Origin: Vibrio maritimus
GTDB lineage: Bacteria > Pseudomonadota > Gammaproteobacteria > Enterobacterales > Vibrionaceae
Direction of reading: 5' to 3'
DNA length: 64,000 bases
Assembly: GCA_000755425.1 (NCBI GenBank)
Contig: BBMT01000007.1
Coordinates: forward strand, 62,001-126,000
Part shown: piece by piece, positions 40,076 to 50,334 of the stretch
Layout: the number at the start of each line of letters is the position of its first letter
Position numbering within the stretch: the stretch's first letter is position 1
The notes under the pieces: generated by a model
What the model was told of the DNA's origin: nothing
Databases searched by the model: none
The model's input: only the letters and a program-made list of their open reading frames with translations
Program-made: the position numbers and the translations under genes

Positions 40076-41403
40076 TTATTTATTAAACTGAGGTAAATAA
40101 CTTCTGTTTTCTTCAAGAATTTCTTCAACGATCGCTTTTGCCTTGGGTACATTGACCACAGTGCGGTTTAGAGTGAGGGCGTTGATGAGTTTTTGCTTGC
40201 TACCTTCATACCAAGCGTCAACCACGAGCTTTTCATAGCCGAGTTGGCTTTCAATCATGGCTTTTTGGAATGTTGGTATCTTACCGACGCTTAGAGCTTT
40301 GGGCCCACTACTAGTTAGCAAGCTTGGGACTTCAACCATCGCGTCTTCTTGAATATTTGAGATAGCTCCGTTATTTGGAACAATGATAGGTAGGTTTCGC
40401 ACAAATTGTAAGCAAGTGATGCTGCGACTCGAACCATGTAACGACCATGAATGTCAGCGTGTAACTCTTCCTGAGCAGTACTCTTGGCAGAAATGACGCG
40501 TTGGCATAGGTCGAAGACACGTTTTTCTCGCCCATTAATGACCTGGCGTGCACGCGTATTGTTGATGTCCTCTTTCGCGGCCATTTTATCAGGGTACAGG
40601 TAGTACTGTAGGTAAGTGTTTGGCAGGTATTCTGGGTTGTCACGAAGCATCGTTTGCATGTTTTTAAACGTTGCTTGCCATGATGGGTCATTGACGATTT
40701 CGGAATCTACCGCTTTGATACCTTCATTAAGAATCACGTTCTTAATGCGGTCTGTGAGATCTTCTCCTTGTCGGTTCTTAATGCCGGTAAACCAGCCGTA
40801 ATGGTTGAGCCCGAAGTACTCAGGAACCAGATCCCAGATCTCGCAGCCAAGGATTTGCGCATAGCTGACCATGATAGCCGCAGGCATATCACAGATATTA
40901 AGGATCTTCTTATCAGTCGGGAACTCACGGTTGAGAGCCTCAGCAACGATCGCTGCTGGGTTGGTGTAGTTCAGGATCCATGCGTCTGGACACTGTTTTC
41001 GGATATCGTTGATGATTTCAATCATGTCACCGATTGAGCGAAGACCATAAGCCATACCACCTGGACCACAGGTCTCTTGGCCAACACAACCGTGCGCAAG
41101 AGGGATTTGCTCATCACGCTCACGCATTTGCAAGCCGCCGCTACGGATTTGGATGAAGAAAAAGTCGCTATCTTTGAATGCTTCTTCTTTGTTTGTGGTG
41201 TAGTGAAACTCTTCTACTTCTGGGTAACGTTCTTTTAATAGGATCTTTGTCGCTTCGGCGTTAAGTGCTTGGCGTTCTGCATCAGTATCATAAAAAGTGA
41301 TCTTTTTTAGCGGAAATGTCTCTTTTTCAGCGATCAAACTCATGATCATACCGATAGTGTATGTGCTGCCAGCGCCTACGATAGTAAGGTTTTGTTTCTT
41401 CAT
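40076..41403 (-). CDS. GH4 6-phospho-alpha-glucosidase-type hydrolase, one frameshift
   Basis: About 442 residues after repair, cytoplasmic. GH4 enzymes use NAD+ and a divalent metal and pass through a 3-keto intermediate. It starts MKKQNLTIVGAGSTYTIGM (Rossmann motif). LNYTNPAAI (about residue 150) and ICDMPAAIM (about 170) form the active-site region; the CDMP form is the one reported for 6-phospho-alpha-glucosidases rather than the CNVP of beta-specific members. A one-base loss near 40410 disrupts VRNLPIIVPNNGAI. First gene of the operon, divergent from the GntR regulator. Confidence 0.88.
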
Positions 41404-41436
41404 TTCTGAACCTATTGGATGTCGATTAAGTGCGTT

Positions 41437-41580
41437 AAATGTATTCTCTAGAAAAGTACATTTAAAGTACATTTAAAAATATAAGTTCAAAAAGCAACCC
41501 TAGATCACATAAATGTATGCTTTTCTACATTGAGATTGTCAATAAGTACTCTTTGTTGAATTAAAAGTACTATTAATGTA
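41437..41580. promoter_or_regulatory. Operator region of the GntR regulator / GH4 operon
   Basis: The half-site AAATGTA or its complement TACATTT occurs at 41437-41443, 41457-41463, 41468-41474 and 41511-41517, with AATGTA at 41575-41580. The second and third form an 11-bp direct repeat AAAGTACATTT. The cluster lies between the divergent GH4 and GntR starts, the expected place for GntR/HutC-type operators. Confidence 0.65.
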
Positions 41581-41611
41581 TTCTTTTGGGAAAATTCAAC
41601 GAGGCGACATC

Positions 41612-42337
41612 ATGAGTAAACACCTCTACATGAGAGTTTCGGAAGTGCTAGAACAAAGAATTGCCGACAAGACGTATCCTCGAGATTCTTTATTACCTAC
41701 CGAACAAGAACTGCAACAAGAGTTTGGCGTAAGCCGAGCGACCATTAGAAATGCGATGAAGATGCTGGTTGAAAAAGATCTTGTGCATCGAGTGCGTGGC
41801 GATGGTACTTACATCAAATCAGCTAAGACGCAACATGATGCGTTAAGTCACTCAGGCTTTACGGAAGAAGTTGAGCAGCAGGGCGGTAAAGCGTCAACTC
41901 GAATCATCTCATTTCAGCTTCAAGAGGCTGACGAATATGTGGCGCAAAAACTTGATGTCGTGACAGGCGACCAAGTTTACTTCATTAAGCGCGTTCGAAT
42001 GATTAATGACGTGCCGGAGGTGTTGGAGCACAGCTATATGCCGTTTGCGTTGTTCCCAGACTTGTCAGTAGAAACGATTCAAAACTCAAAATACCAATAT
42101 GTTGAGCATAAGCTTGGTCATAAAATCAAACACAGTCGAGAAAAAGTGTACGCAGAAGGTATATCTGCAGAGGACTCAAAGCCTTTAAAGCTGAAAAGTG
42201 GCACACCTACGCTTTGCGTAGAAGCAATAGGTGTACTTGAAGACGGCACTATCTTTGATTTTGCGATCAACCGATTTAGCTTAAAACAATACTCGTTTGA
42301 ATATACGTCTCCTCGCAGTACTGTGATTCAGCAGTAA
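41612..42337 (+). CDS. GntR/HutC-family regulator with UTRA domain
   Basis: 241 residues from the ATG at 41612 (GAGG eight bases upstream), giving MSKHLYMRVSEVLEQRI. The N-terminal winged helix holds LLPTEQELQQEFGVSRATIR. The C-terminal UTRA ligand domain begins about residue 85, includes GDQVYFIKRVRMIND and ends with FAINRFSLKQYSFEY. UTRA regulators such as TreR bind phosphorylated sugars. Placed divergently to the GH4-PTS operon, it is the likely repressor, with a phospho-glucoside as inducer (inference). The frame is intact. Confidence 0.9.
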   Translation: MSKHLYMRVSEVLEQRIADKTYPRDSLLPTEQELQQEFGVSRATIRNAMKMLVEKDLVHRVRGDGTYIKSAKTQHDALSHSGFTEEVEQQGGKASTRIISFQLQEADEYVAQKLDVVTGDQVYFIKRVRMINDVPEVLEHSYMPFALFPDLSVETIQNSKYQYVEHKLGHKIKHSREKVYAEGISAEDSKPLKLKSGTPTLCVEAIGVLEDGTIFDFAINRFSLKQYSFEYTSPRSTVIQQ

Positions 42338-42498
42338 ACCAACTTGGACTATTTGCCTGTTAGGGAAATGTTTAGATTGATGTTGAAATGTTATTGCTGG
42401 ATGTGTGTGAAATGTAACAAAATCAGGTAACACCTCTTGCAGCAACCCATCCGACCAGTTATTGTTGAGTAACAAGGTGTTAACATAAGGTGGTGGGG

Positions 42499-43299
42499 AT
42501 GCATTTCGACGAATTAATCGCAAAAGCCAAGCTGTGCGCGAAAACTGGTGAGCATATGTCGATCCCGGCGTCATGGGGACAGGGGCGAACCGTTTTTGGT
42601 GGATTATCCGCTTCATTGCTGTATACCGTGATGCAGTCTCAATTGACTGGTGAGCGTGTGTTGCGCTCTCTGAATACCAATTTTGTTGGCCCGCTTTTGG
42701 TGGATGTACCGTTCACATTTGAGGTCGAGGTTCTTAGGGAAGGCAAAAGCGTTTCTCAGCTCAGCGCGCGTTTGGTGCAAAACGGTCAAGTGGCGGTGTT
42801 CCAACAAGGCTGTTTTGGCGCCGATCGTGAGTCCAAAATTGTAGTGAACAACAATGATAACCACATCATGCCAGTACCCGATGACCTACCAAGATTTCCA
42901 TCGATTGAGCAAGGTGCACCTAACTACACGTCACACATTGATTTAGCACTTGCCCGTGGCCACCTGCCTTTTACTGCAAGTAAAGACTCACATACATGGG
43001 GTTGGATGCGATTTAAGGTTTCTCCTGAATCCATCTCAGACGCACATTTAATCTGTCTGGTTGATGCCTGGCCTCCCGGCGTATTGCAGATGATGGGAAC
43101 GCCTGCACCAGCCAGCACCATGATGTGGAATTTGGAGTTTATTCATCCCCACCGCTCAGTGCAGCCTGAAGATTGGTTTGCCTATCAATCCCACACAAGG
43201 CAAGCCGCAGAAGGCTATGCTCACGCGCAAGCCAATATTTGGAACAATCGCGGCGATCTTGTTGCGGTTAGCCGTCAAAGTATCGCCATCTTTGACTAG
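42499..43299 (+). CDS. TesB-like acyl-CoA thioesterase (double hotdog)
   Basis: 266 residues from the ATG at 42499 (AAGGTGG upstream); GTG codons at 42490 and 42493 are alternatives. The N-terminal hotdog has GRTVFGGLSASLLYTVMQ and RVLRSLNTNFVGPLLVD. The second hotdog holds WGWMRFKV and MMWNLEFIHPH. This is the pattern of the thioesterase family with TesB/4HBT_3 folds. The acyl substrate cannot be told. Single-gene unit with a parS2 site and terminator just downstream. The frame is intact. Confidence 0.82.
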   Translation: MHFDELIAKAKLCAKTGEHMSIPASWGQGRTVFGGLSASLLYTVMQSQLTGERVLRSLNTNFVGPLLVDVPFTFEVEVLREGKSVSQLSARLVQNGQVAVFQQGCFGADRESKIVVNNNDNHIMPVPDDLPRFPSIEQGAPNYTSHIDLALARGHLPFTASKDSHTWGWMRFKVSPESISDAHLICLVDAWPPGVLQMMGTPAPASTMMWNLEFIHPHRSVQPEDWFAYQSHTRQAAEGYAHAQANIWNNRGDLVAVSRQSIAIFD

Positions 43300-43318
43300 G
43301 TACTTTGGTTAAGCGCGT

Positions 43319-43331
43319 TTTACAGTGTAAA
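43319..43331. other. parS2 site (TTTACAGTGTAAA)
   Basis: Exact match to the ParB2 site, 20 bp past the thioesterase stop and about 19 kb from the origin-proximal copy. Confidence 0.85.
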
Positions 43332-43338
43332 CAAAGCG

Positions 43339-43374
43339 AATGGGGCTCCGACGACAGATCGTAGCCCCATTTTT
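43339..43374 (+). terminator. Terminator of the thioesterase gene
   Basis: AATGGGGCT (43339-43347) pairs with AGCCCCATT (43363-43371), followed by T residues. It adjoins the parS2 site. Confidence 0.8.
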
Positions 43375-43477
43375 GTGTTTGACCTGTCTATTGGTGCCGG
43401 GTTTACGGTTTCGCGCTTGAAGTTCATTGTCAGGCTGCTATTCTTTGCGGCCTTTTTCACGTGTTGAGGTAATTCTT

Positions 43478-44825
43478 ATGGCTATCGGTTTTGATTACGG
43501 AACCGCAAACTGCTCCGTAGCGCATTTAAACAATGGCAGCGTTGAGCAAATCCCGCTTGTAGGGGATAACTGCTACATTGCATCAACACTCTGTGCACCA
43601 ACAGCAGAAACCGTATCAGAATACTTATTTCGCTGTTTAGACATTCGTCCATCCAATGACATTGGTGAGGCTGTATTGCGCCGTGCCGTCAAGATGAACC
43701 GTGAAGAAGGTATTGAGGTGATCCCAAGCGATGTGCTGTTTGGTGAGCAAGCTCTGAACCTCTATTTAGAAGATCCGAAAGATGTCTATTACATTAAGTC
43801 TCCAAAATCCTTCTTAGGTGCAATGGGGCTGCGTGATATGCAGCTTTCATTCTTTGAAGATCTGGTTTGCGCCATGATGAGTAACGTCAAACGTAAAGCG
43901 GAAGCAAATCTAGAGAGGACAATTGAGCAAACCGTCATCGGCCGCCCTGTGAACTTTCTAGGACGAGGTGGCGATGCATCTAACCTCCAAGCAGAAGGAA
44001 TTTTGCTGCGAGCGGCAAATCGCGCTGGCTTTAAAGATGTTGAATTTCAATATGAGCCAGTCGCCGCTGGACTTGAATTCGAATCTACTGACAGAGAACA
44101 AAAACGTACTGGTAGTTGATATTGGCGGTGGTACAACTGACTGCTCTTACATTCAGATGGGACCATCTTGGGTTGGAAAAGACGACAGACAGCAATCGTT
44201 GATTGCCCATACAGGTCAGCTCGTCGGCGGTAACGATTTGGATATTTACATCGCATTTCGCCGTTTTATGCATGCCTTTGGTATGGGGACGAAGCGTCTT
44301 TCTGGCTTAGATATCCCCGTGACTCAGTTCTGGAATCCTATTGCAATAAACGACGTGCAAGCGCAAAGAAAGTTCTATGCTCACGATAACTTAAAAGAGC
44401 TAAGGTTACTGGCAAAAGAGGCGTTAGAGCCTGAAAAAGTGAATCGACTGATCGCTTTGCACCAAGAAACCTTGGCTATGCGGTGATTCGTGAGGCGGAA
44501 AAAGCCAAGATTGCGCTCGAAGAAAATGCCGAATACAAAGCGATGCTCGATCTCTACAGCGAGCATGTAGGTATTGAAATCAACCAATCAGATATGGCGG
44601 TGGCGATTGATAATCCGACCAAGAAAATTCAAGCTCTAGTTAAAGAAGCGGCGCAACAAGCGGGCACGTTGCCGGATGTAATTTACATGACGGGAGGCTC
44701 GGCACGCTCTTCTGTACTTCGTAAAGCGGTGCAAGATGTGCTGCCAAACATTCCAGTAGTCTCGGGTAACTACTTTGGCTCGGTTACAGCAGGATTGGCA
44801 CGATGCAGATGTTTGTTTTAGATAA
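43478..44825 (+). CDS. yegD: YegD-like Hsp70-family protein, three frameshifts
   Basis: About 450 residues after repair, as in E. coli YegD. It is an actin/Hsp70-fold ATPase with only the nucleotide-binding part and no substrate-binding domain. The N-terminal phosphate loop is GFDYGTANCSVAHLN. The second phosphate loop is VVDIGGGTTDCSYIQ (about residue 215), and the adenosine motif YMTGGSARSSVLRKAV lies near 410. The ATG at 43478 follows GAGGT. The frame breaks near 44085 (plus one, probably two bases lost), 44475 (TLGYAVIRE) and 44803 (LARWADV); the repaired stop is at 44823-44825. Client and partner proteins are unknown. Confidence 0.9.
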
Positions 44826-44847
44826 CAAGAGCACTGCACAGATAGAC

Positions 44848-44875
44848 AAAACCCAGAGTGTTGCTCTGGGTTTTT
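44848..44875. terminator. Terminator between yegD and the alkyl sulfatase gene
   Basis: AAAACCCAGAG (44848-44858), loop TGTTG, CTCTGGGTTTT (44864-44874) plus T. It sits between convergent genes and can serve both. Confidence 0.88.
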
Positions 44876-44890
44876 CGTTTGTGATTCGTC

Positions 44891-46907
44891 TTACTTATTC
44901 GGCATAGGTAAGATTTCAAACATGCCATCAAACTCATCGAGTGAAGCCGCGAGCTTGCCAATGAGTTCAGCATCGCCCTTGATACCGGCTTGACCTGATT
45001 TCAGCAGCTCATCAAGTGATGTCTGGCCAAGTGCCACTCGGGTAAGATCCGATTTGTGGATGATAAGTTCTACATTGGTTTCCGGTAGAGTATCGACTTC
45101 GATGTTACTCATATTGGAATTAGACACTTCGCCGTAGTATCGCTCTTCCACATCTGGATGATACAAACCAAAGTTAAAGTCTAAACCTGCTTGCTCGGCT
45201 TTTTCTGCATTAAGCCTAACAGCAATGAAGTCTAAGAACATTCCCGTTGGTGTATTGGCAATCACGTCTGCTGAGGCCAGCTTGATAGAGGGTTGGATCT
45301 CGCCAGTTCTAAGCTCAACCGCACCTTGTAGGTAAGAGTTTCGCCAAGCCATGGTTTCAGATTGATAGCCTTGCTGCTCGAAGCTGTCTGCAAGCGCATA
45401 GCGGTACGTCACATTGTTTGGGTCACATTGCACCAGGTCGTTAAACAGCTGAGAAGCTTCTTGATACTCCCCTTGTTTAAAGTGCTCCATGCCCGCGTTG
45501 AATAGAACATCTGCCCCGGCTGCTTGCACATACACACATGACTTGTCTTGTGTTTGCAGTGGTTGGTGTTCACTGGGTTCATGTCATGATATCCCAGGTA
45601 TAGGTTTACAACGGCACGAGCGTTATGGCTGTATGAGCATGATAACCGTTAGTGTGCCAAGTTTGCTTTTGAGAGTCAGGAACCAGATTTTCTATTTCGC
45701 GTCCCACATCGTGGATAGTTACCCCGTGGTTTGCGAGACGCATGGCTTGGTTATGAATAAAGCCGTAGTTGTCACGCTGGAGTGTCATGTAATCGGCAAT
45801 TTCATTTTGCGGCGTATTCGCATCATTCCAAACTGGCGCAGAGTGCGCAGCGTGGATGTTGTCGACCAGACCCGTATCAACGTAACGCATTTTTAGTTCT
45901 GTCAGGTATTTAGTCCACACCAGCGCGTCACGAACTTTAGCGCCGCGGAAGGTGTAGATATTGTGCATACCGTCGTAAGTCAGCTCAGCAGTGTTTAGAG
46001 AGCGATATTGAGGCACATAAAGCACGATCTCTGCTGGTGCTTCTGCACCAGGCATGTTGATGGCGTGGAAATCAAGACCATCGATTGTGATCACTTTCTC
46101 ACGTTCTTGGATTTCAGTGGTAGGTGCTACCAACGTGACTTCTCCGCGTGATGTACCCAGACCAAGTGCGTTGTCGACAATGCCTTTTTCGTCGTTATCC
46201 AGCGTTGTGCCGTACTGATAGTTGGCGCGGCGTCCCATCGCGGTACCTGCTATCACGTTCTCGTCAGCAAGTTCCTTGATGAAATCTTTTGGCGCATAGA
46301 TTGGCGCACCTTCGCTGAAGTCACCAGACTCATAGACACCACGAGAGCCTCCAAAGTGATCCGCGTGCATGTGAGAGTAAATCATGCCTGTGATTTTGTG
46401 CTCACCGTTGATTTTTGGTAGATGCTGTTTAGCAAAGTCCCAAGAGGCCGCAGCCGCTTCCTTCGATAGCAAAGGATCGTGAATCACATAACCATTGTCT
46501 GTACGGTAGATGGTCATGTTGGAGAGATCAGCGCCGCGGATTTGGTACACGCCATCAGTCACTTCATAAAGGCCGCCAGCTGCATAGTTGAGCATACCTT
46601 GGCGCCAGATTGATGGATTGACTGTCGGTGGGATCTCATCGACAGAAAGCTCTGCCATAAACTCAAATCGGTTTTTAAGCTCACCCGCAGCATGGGTACC
46701 AAATTCAGCGATAAGGCCACGTTTGGTGCGGTCAAATGCAGACGTGTCTTGCCACGGTAGTGTAGAAGCAAGCGCCTGATTGGCCTCCAGCGTATGGGAG
46801 CTTGCAGGTTTACCTTGGTAGTCCTCAAGGCCAGCATAATCAGCGTTAGCGGCGAATGACGCCATAACAGCGATAGCGATAGTTGAAGGAGTAAGCGCTC
46901 GAAGCAT
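44891..46907 (-). CDS. Alkyl sulfatase (SdsA1/BDS1 type), exported, two frameshifts
   Basis: About 670 residues. Metallo-beta-lactamase-fold enzyme that hydrolyses linear alkyl sulfates such as SDS. The ATG complementary to 46905-46907 has GAGG six bases upstream and opens a signal peptide (MLRALTPSTIAIAVMASFAA). The zinc motif SHMHADHFGGSRG is intact, followed by metal-site segments INMPGAEAPAE and HAAHSAPVWN. A helical dimerisation domain (EHFKQGEYQEASQLFNDLV) and a SCP2-like C-terminal domain complete it. One-base losses lie near 45637 and 45568. It is divergent from a LysR gene 95 bp away, the probable regulator. Confidence 0.88.
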
Positions 46908-47002
46908 AGAAAACCTCATCACAGTATTAACAGGAAACAAGGCCACTATATCGACTTGACTCATAACCAAACATGCATATAAATTTAGTTAAAACATAAC
47001 GG

Positions 47003-47913
47003 ATGGCTATGTATATGAAACTGTCTGATTTTGATCTTAATCTGATGCGCGTATTTTTGACTGTGTATCGCTTTCAATCCATTACTGTGGCGGCAGAAGT
47101 ACTCGACCTTACTCAGCCTGGCGTCAGCGGTGCTCTCAAGCGGCTGCAGAACCAGTTAGGCCAACAACTGTTTGTTCGAGATGGGAGAGGGATTGCCCCA
47201 ACCCATTTGGCGCATGAGATGGCTCGTCAAATAGAACCTGCATTGGAAGCCATCGAAAACACATTGAATGACGCCCAAGAGTTTTCTGTTGAGGGAAAGC
47301 GTCGGTTCGTGGTGTACGCCACTGAGCCAGTGATGCTTAATCTTGTGCCGAAAATCGAAGCCGATAAAAGCTAGGGAACTGCGAAATTGTGCTGTCTCCG
47401 ACAACCGTTACCGAAGCGCAGCTGCGTGAAAAGCTCAATCTAAGGCAAGCTGATTTAGCGATTGAGTTTTCTGAGTCTTCGACATCAAGCTATTTTACTC
47501 AGCCGTTTTTTTCAGACCAGATTTGTGTGATAGCCAGCAAACAACATCCTCGAATTCAGGGGGCGATCAGTGCTCTGGAGTATTACCAAGAAAAACACAT
47601 CACATTGAAGCTTCGCCGCGAAGAGATTTTTCTGGTGGACTATTTTACCAAGGAACATATTCAGCCGCGCAAAGTCGCCGCAGAATGTGAGTCGCTTCTA
47701 GCGCTAATGGCTTTAGTCGGGAGTAGTGAGAGTATTGGGATGACAAGTTTGAATATGGCGAAGCAGTTTTCCGAGCAATTTGGGTTGCAAATCTTGCCGG
47801 TTCCATTCAGCTCATTGCCAGTAAATTATGTTTTGATGGGGCATAGAAGAGAGCAGAACAGTAAAGCCAATGTATGGCTACGTGACAAACTGCTCTCCTA
47901 CGTTCAAGGTTGA
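47003..47913 (+). CDS. LysR-family regulator next to the alkyl sulfatase, one frameshift
   Basis: About 303 residues after repair. The helix-turn-helix reads SITVAAEVLDLTQPGVSGALKRLQ (about residues 25-48). The start could also be the in-frame ATG at 47009 or 47015 (MKLSDFDLNLMRVF), and the ribosome site is weak for all. A one-base loss in an A run near 47367 splits DKKLGNCEIVLS. Divergent placement from the alkyl sulfatase gene suggests control by sulfate esters or their alcohols (inference). Confidence 0.85.
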
Positions 47914-47933
47914 TCGTAAGAGAGCTGCATGAG

Positions 47934-49274
47934 TTACGCTTCAGATAGGGTCATCTGTTGCCTTTTTAGAAAGGCAAACAGAAAGACTAAACTGATTAGT
48001 GCTGTGGCGGCCTCGGCAAACAGGATACTCGCCCAAATACCATTGGTCGGGAATAGACTAGGCAGAATAACCACCCCTAACGCGACAAACACAAAACCGC
48101 GTGCCAGCGAGATAATGGTGGCTTGATTCGGTTTGGCAATGGCCTGAAATAGGTTGGCGACGACCAAGTTAAGCCCCATAAGCGGCGTGGCATAAAAGAA
48201 AAACAGAAGGGCTGTGGCAGAAAGCTCTAGCAATTCACTCTCTGCACCCAAATAGAACTGTGCCACGTCTTGCGCAGTGAACCAAATAATCGACAGGAAT
48301 AATAGTCCACTGCCAATGGAAGTGACGAGTCCAAGCTTAAGTGTGCTGTAAACGCGCTCGGTTTTGCTGGCGCCGTAGTTAAAGCTGATGATCGGCTGGC
48401 AAGCTTGGTTGATACCAACGATGACAAACAGCGCAAATACACCAACGTTGGCTGTTAAGCCGTATGCGATGATATGCTCCTCTCCAAATTGGCTAAGCAA
48501 AACATAGTTAAACAGCAAGATGGTCAACGCTGAGGTGATCTCGATAAAGAACGTAGGTACGCCTATTTTCAAGATTTGACCAACTCGATTGAACCCGAGA
48601 CCTTCCAAACTCAAGCGAAGTTGCCCTTTTTGCTGCAAGAAATGCGTCAGAAGAACAATCGCGATGACGCCTTGCGAAATAGCCGTCGCGTAGGCGGCAC
48701 CTTTCATACCCCAGCCGAACTCAAGTACAAAGAAGTAATCAAGAACAAGGTTTGTTACTGCGCCCAATGACATGGCATACATGGCCAGTTTCGGGTTGGT
48801 ATCGTTGCGCACAAAGCAAGACATGACCCATGCCAGCGCATAGAGCACGAAGAACTTAAGCATAACGTCTAAATAATCGTGCGCGAGCTGCGCCATATAG
48901 CCGCTGGCACCCATAAGTGCAATGATTTCATCTAGCCATATCAACGCAGACACGACAGTTATCGTGGTAATAATTGCTGTTGCTAGCATCGACTGGCTAA
49001 ACAAGGTTTGACCGATTTTGAGGTTGCCCTTACCAAATTCAATCGACATCAGCGCAGCACCGCCAATACCTATCATCATAGCGATAGCAGAAAAAAGAGA
49101 GTATGCCGGAATCGTGAGGGCGATAGCACCTAGACCTTCAGCACCGACGCCTTTGCCCACAAACCAAGCATCCCCCATGATGAAGATGGATTTGATGACC
49201 ATGCCAGATAATGCAGGCAATAAATACTGAATAAACGACTTCTGAATCGGATCAGACTTTAGATTTATACTCAT
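47934..49274 (-). CDS. MATE-family multidrug efflux transporter
   Basis: 446 residues, intact, inner-membrane with about twelve hydrophobic helices. MATE pumps export cationic drugs with Na+ or H+. The two-fold repeat is visible (SGMVIKSIFIMGDAWFVGKG in the N-half; GINQACQPIISFNYGA in the C-half). The substrate is unknown. An AraC-family gene lies 100 bp upstream on the same strand and may control it. It converges with the LysR gene, leaving 20 bp. Confidence 0.9.
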   Translation of the reverse strand: MSINLKSDPIQKSFIQYLLPALSGMVIKSIFIMGDAWFVGKGVGAEGLGAIALTIPAYSLFSAIAMMIGIGGAALMSIEFGKGNLKIGQTLFSQSMLATAIITTITVVSALIWLDEIIALMGASGYMAQLAHDYLDVMLKFFVLYALAWVMSCFVRNDTNPKLAMYAMSLGAVTNLVLDYFFVLEFGWGMKGAAYATAISQGVIAIVLLTHFLQQKGQLRLSLEGLGFNRVGQILKIGVPTFFIEITSALTILLFNYVLLSQFGEEHIIAYGLTANVGVFALFVIVGINQACQPIISFNYGASKTERVYSTLKLGLVTSIGSGLLFLSIIWFTAQDVAQFYLGAESELLELSATALLFFFYATPLMGLNLVVANLFQAIAKPNQATIISLARGFVFVALGVVILPSLFPTNGIWASILFAEAATALISLVFLFAFLKRQQMTLSEA

Positions 49275-49373
49275 GGATAACCAAAATACGTTGAAAGTAA
49301 TACGAACACTATTACTGGTATTATCGTTACCAAAACTGGGCTAAGAAAGGGAGATAGTGACCTTTATCTGGTA

Positions 49374-50210
49374 CTATTTTGACGTCCGTTTTCGAAATTC
49401 TGCAGGAGACTCACCCATTAGACCTCGATAAAAGCGTCCAAAATAGGAAGGATCGTCAAACCCCAAGTCCAACGCAATGGTTTTTACTGTTTTAGTGGAA
49501 AATAATAGGTCTCGGTTCGCTTCCAATAGGATTCGGTCATGCAAAAGGCGGGTAATGGTTTTACCGACATGCTTCTTGGTTAACTCGTTGAGGCGTTTAC
49601 TGGTAATGGATAGTTTGTCGGCATAAAACTGAACGTGGCGCTGTGAGCGATAGTGACGTTCAATCAACCCGAGAACTTTGGTCATGCGAGCATCTTTAAC
49701 CACCTTTTTGTCTTCTGTGTCGATGGAAAATCGTAACAGGTAGCGCAAAAAGCTAGTAAGGAGAGATTCAATCAGATCCCAATCGGTTTGCGGTTGATGG
49801 AACTCATCCAATAGCAGGGCAAACAGAGGCTCGAAATAGGCTAGCCCTTTATTAGAGGTATCAAAGTAGGGCTGCTGGTCATCGTGAGAGCGAAAGACGG
49901 CGTTGAACATGCGCTGGTGGCGTGGACGATTTTCGAGAAAATCGGTTGAGAAAACCATCATGCGATAGTTTTCAGTAAGCTCGGCAGTTTCATGCACTTG
50001 CCCGGGTGCAATGGTGAAAAATCGCCCCTTTTTGCTTGGGTATTCAACAAAATCGATGCTCTGCTTGCCAACATCATCTAAGCACCAAATGATCTCAAAG
50101 TAGTCATGTCGATGAGCACCAATAATCCCGCCTTCGTCATCGAAGGCACTGTCGATAATTTGACAGGGATTTCCTTTAGGGAGGGAGATAACGTTTATCT
50201 TATTGCTCAT
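49374..50210 (-). CDS. AraC-family regulator (upstream of the MATE gene)
   Basis: 278 residues from the ATG complementary to 50208-50210 (AAGG five bases upstream; MSNKINVISLPKGNP). The N-terminal cupin-like ligand domain has HRHDYFEIIWCLDD and APGQVHETAEL. The C-terminal double helix-turn-helix has FYADKLSITSKRLNELTKKH and DLGFDDPSYFGRFYRGLMGE. It is divergent from a second AraC gene across 124 bp and upstream of the MATE gene, its likely target. The frame is intact. Confidence 0.88.
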   Translation of the reverse strand: MSNKINVISLPKGNPCQIIDSAFDDEGGIIGAHRHDYFEIIWCLDDVGKQSIDFVEYPSKKGRFFTIAPGQVHETAELTENYRMMVFSTDFLENRPRHQRMFNAVFRSHDDQQPYFDTSNKGLAYFEPLFALLLDEFHQPQTDWDLIESLLTSFLRYLLRFSIDTEDKKVVKDARMTKVLGLIERHYRSQRHVQFYADKLSITSKRLNELTKKHVGKTITRLLHDRILLEANRDLLFSTKTVKTIALDLGFDDPSYFGRFYRGLMGESPAEFRKRTSK

Positions 50211-50334
50211 GTTGACCTTACCAAATACACCACCTCTCAATTATGACACTCAATATTGCGGATTGCGACCAAACGTACGGTGTCGTTGTGCGCAAAAATT
50301 AACTAAAATACAAGCAGTAATGCGTGGAGGACGG

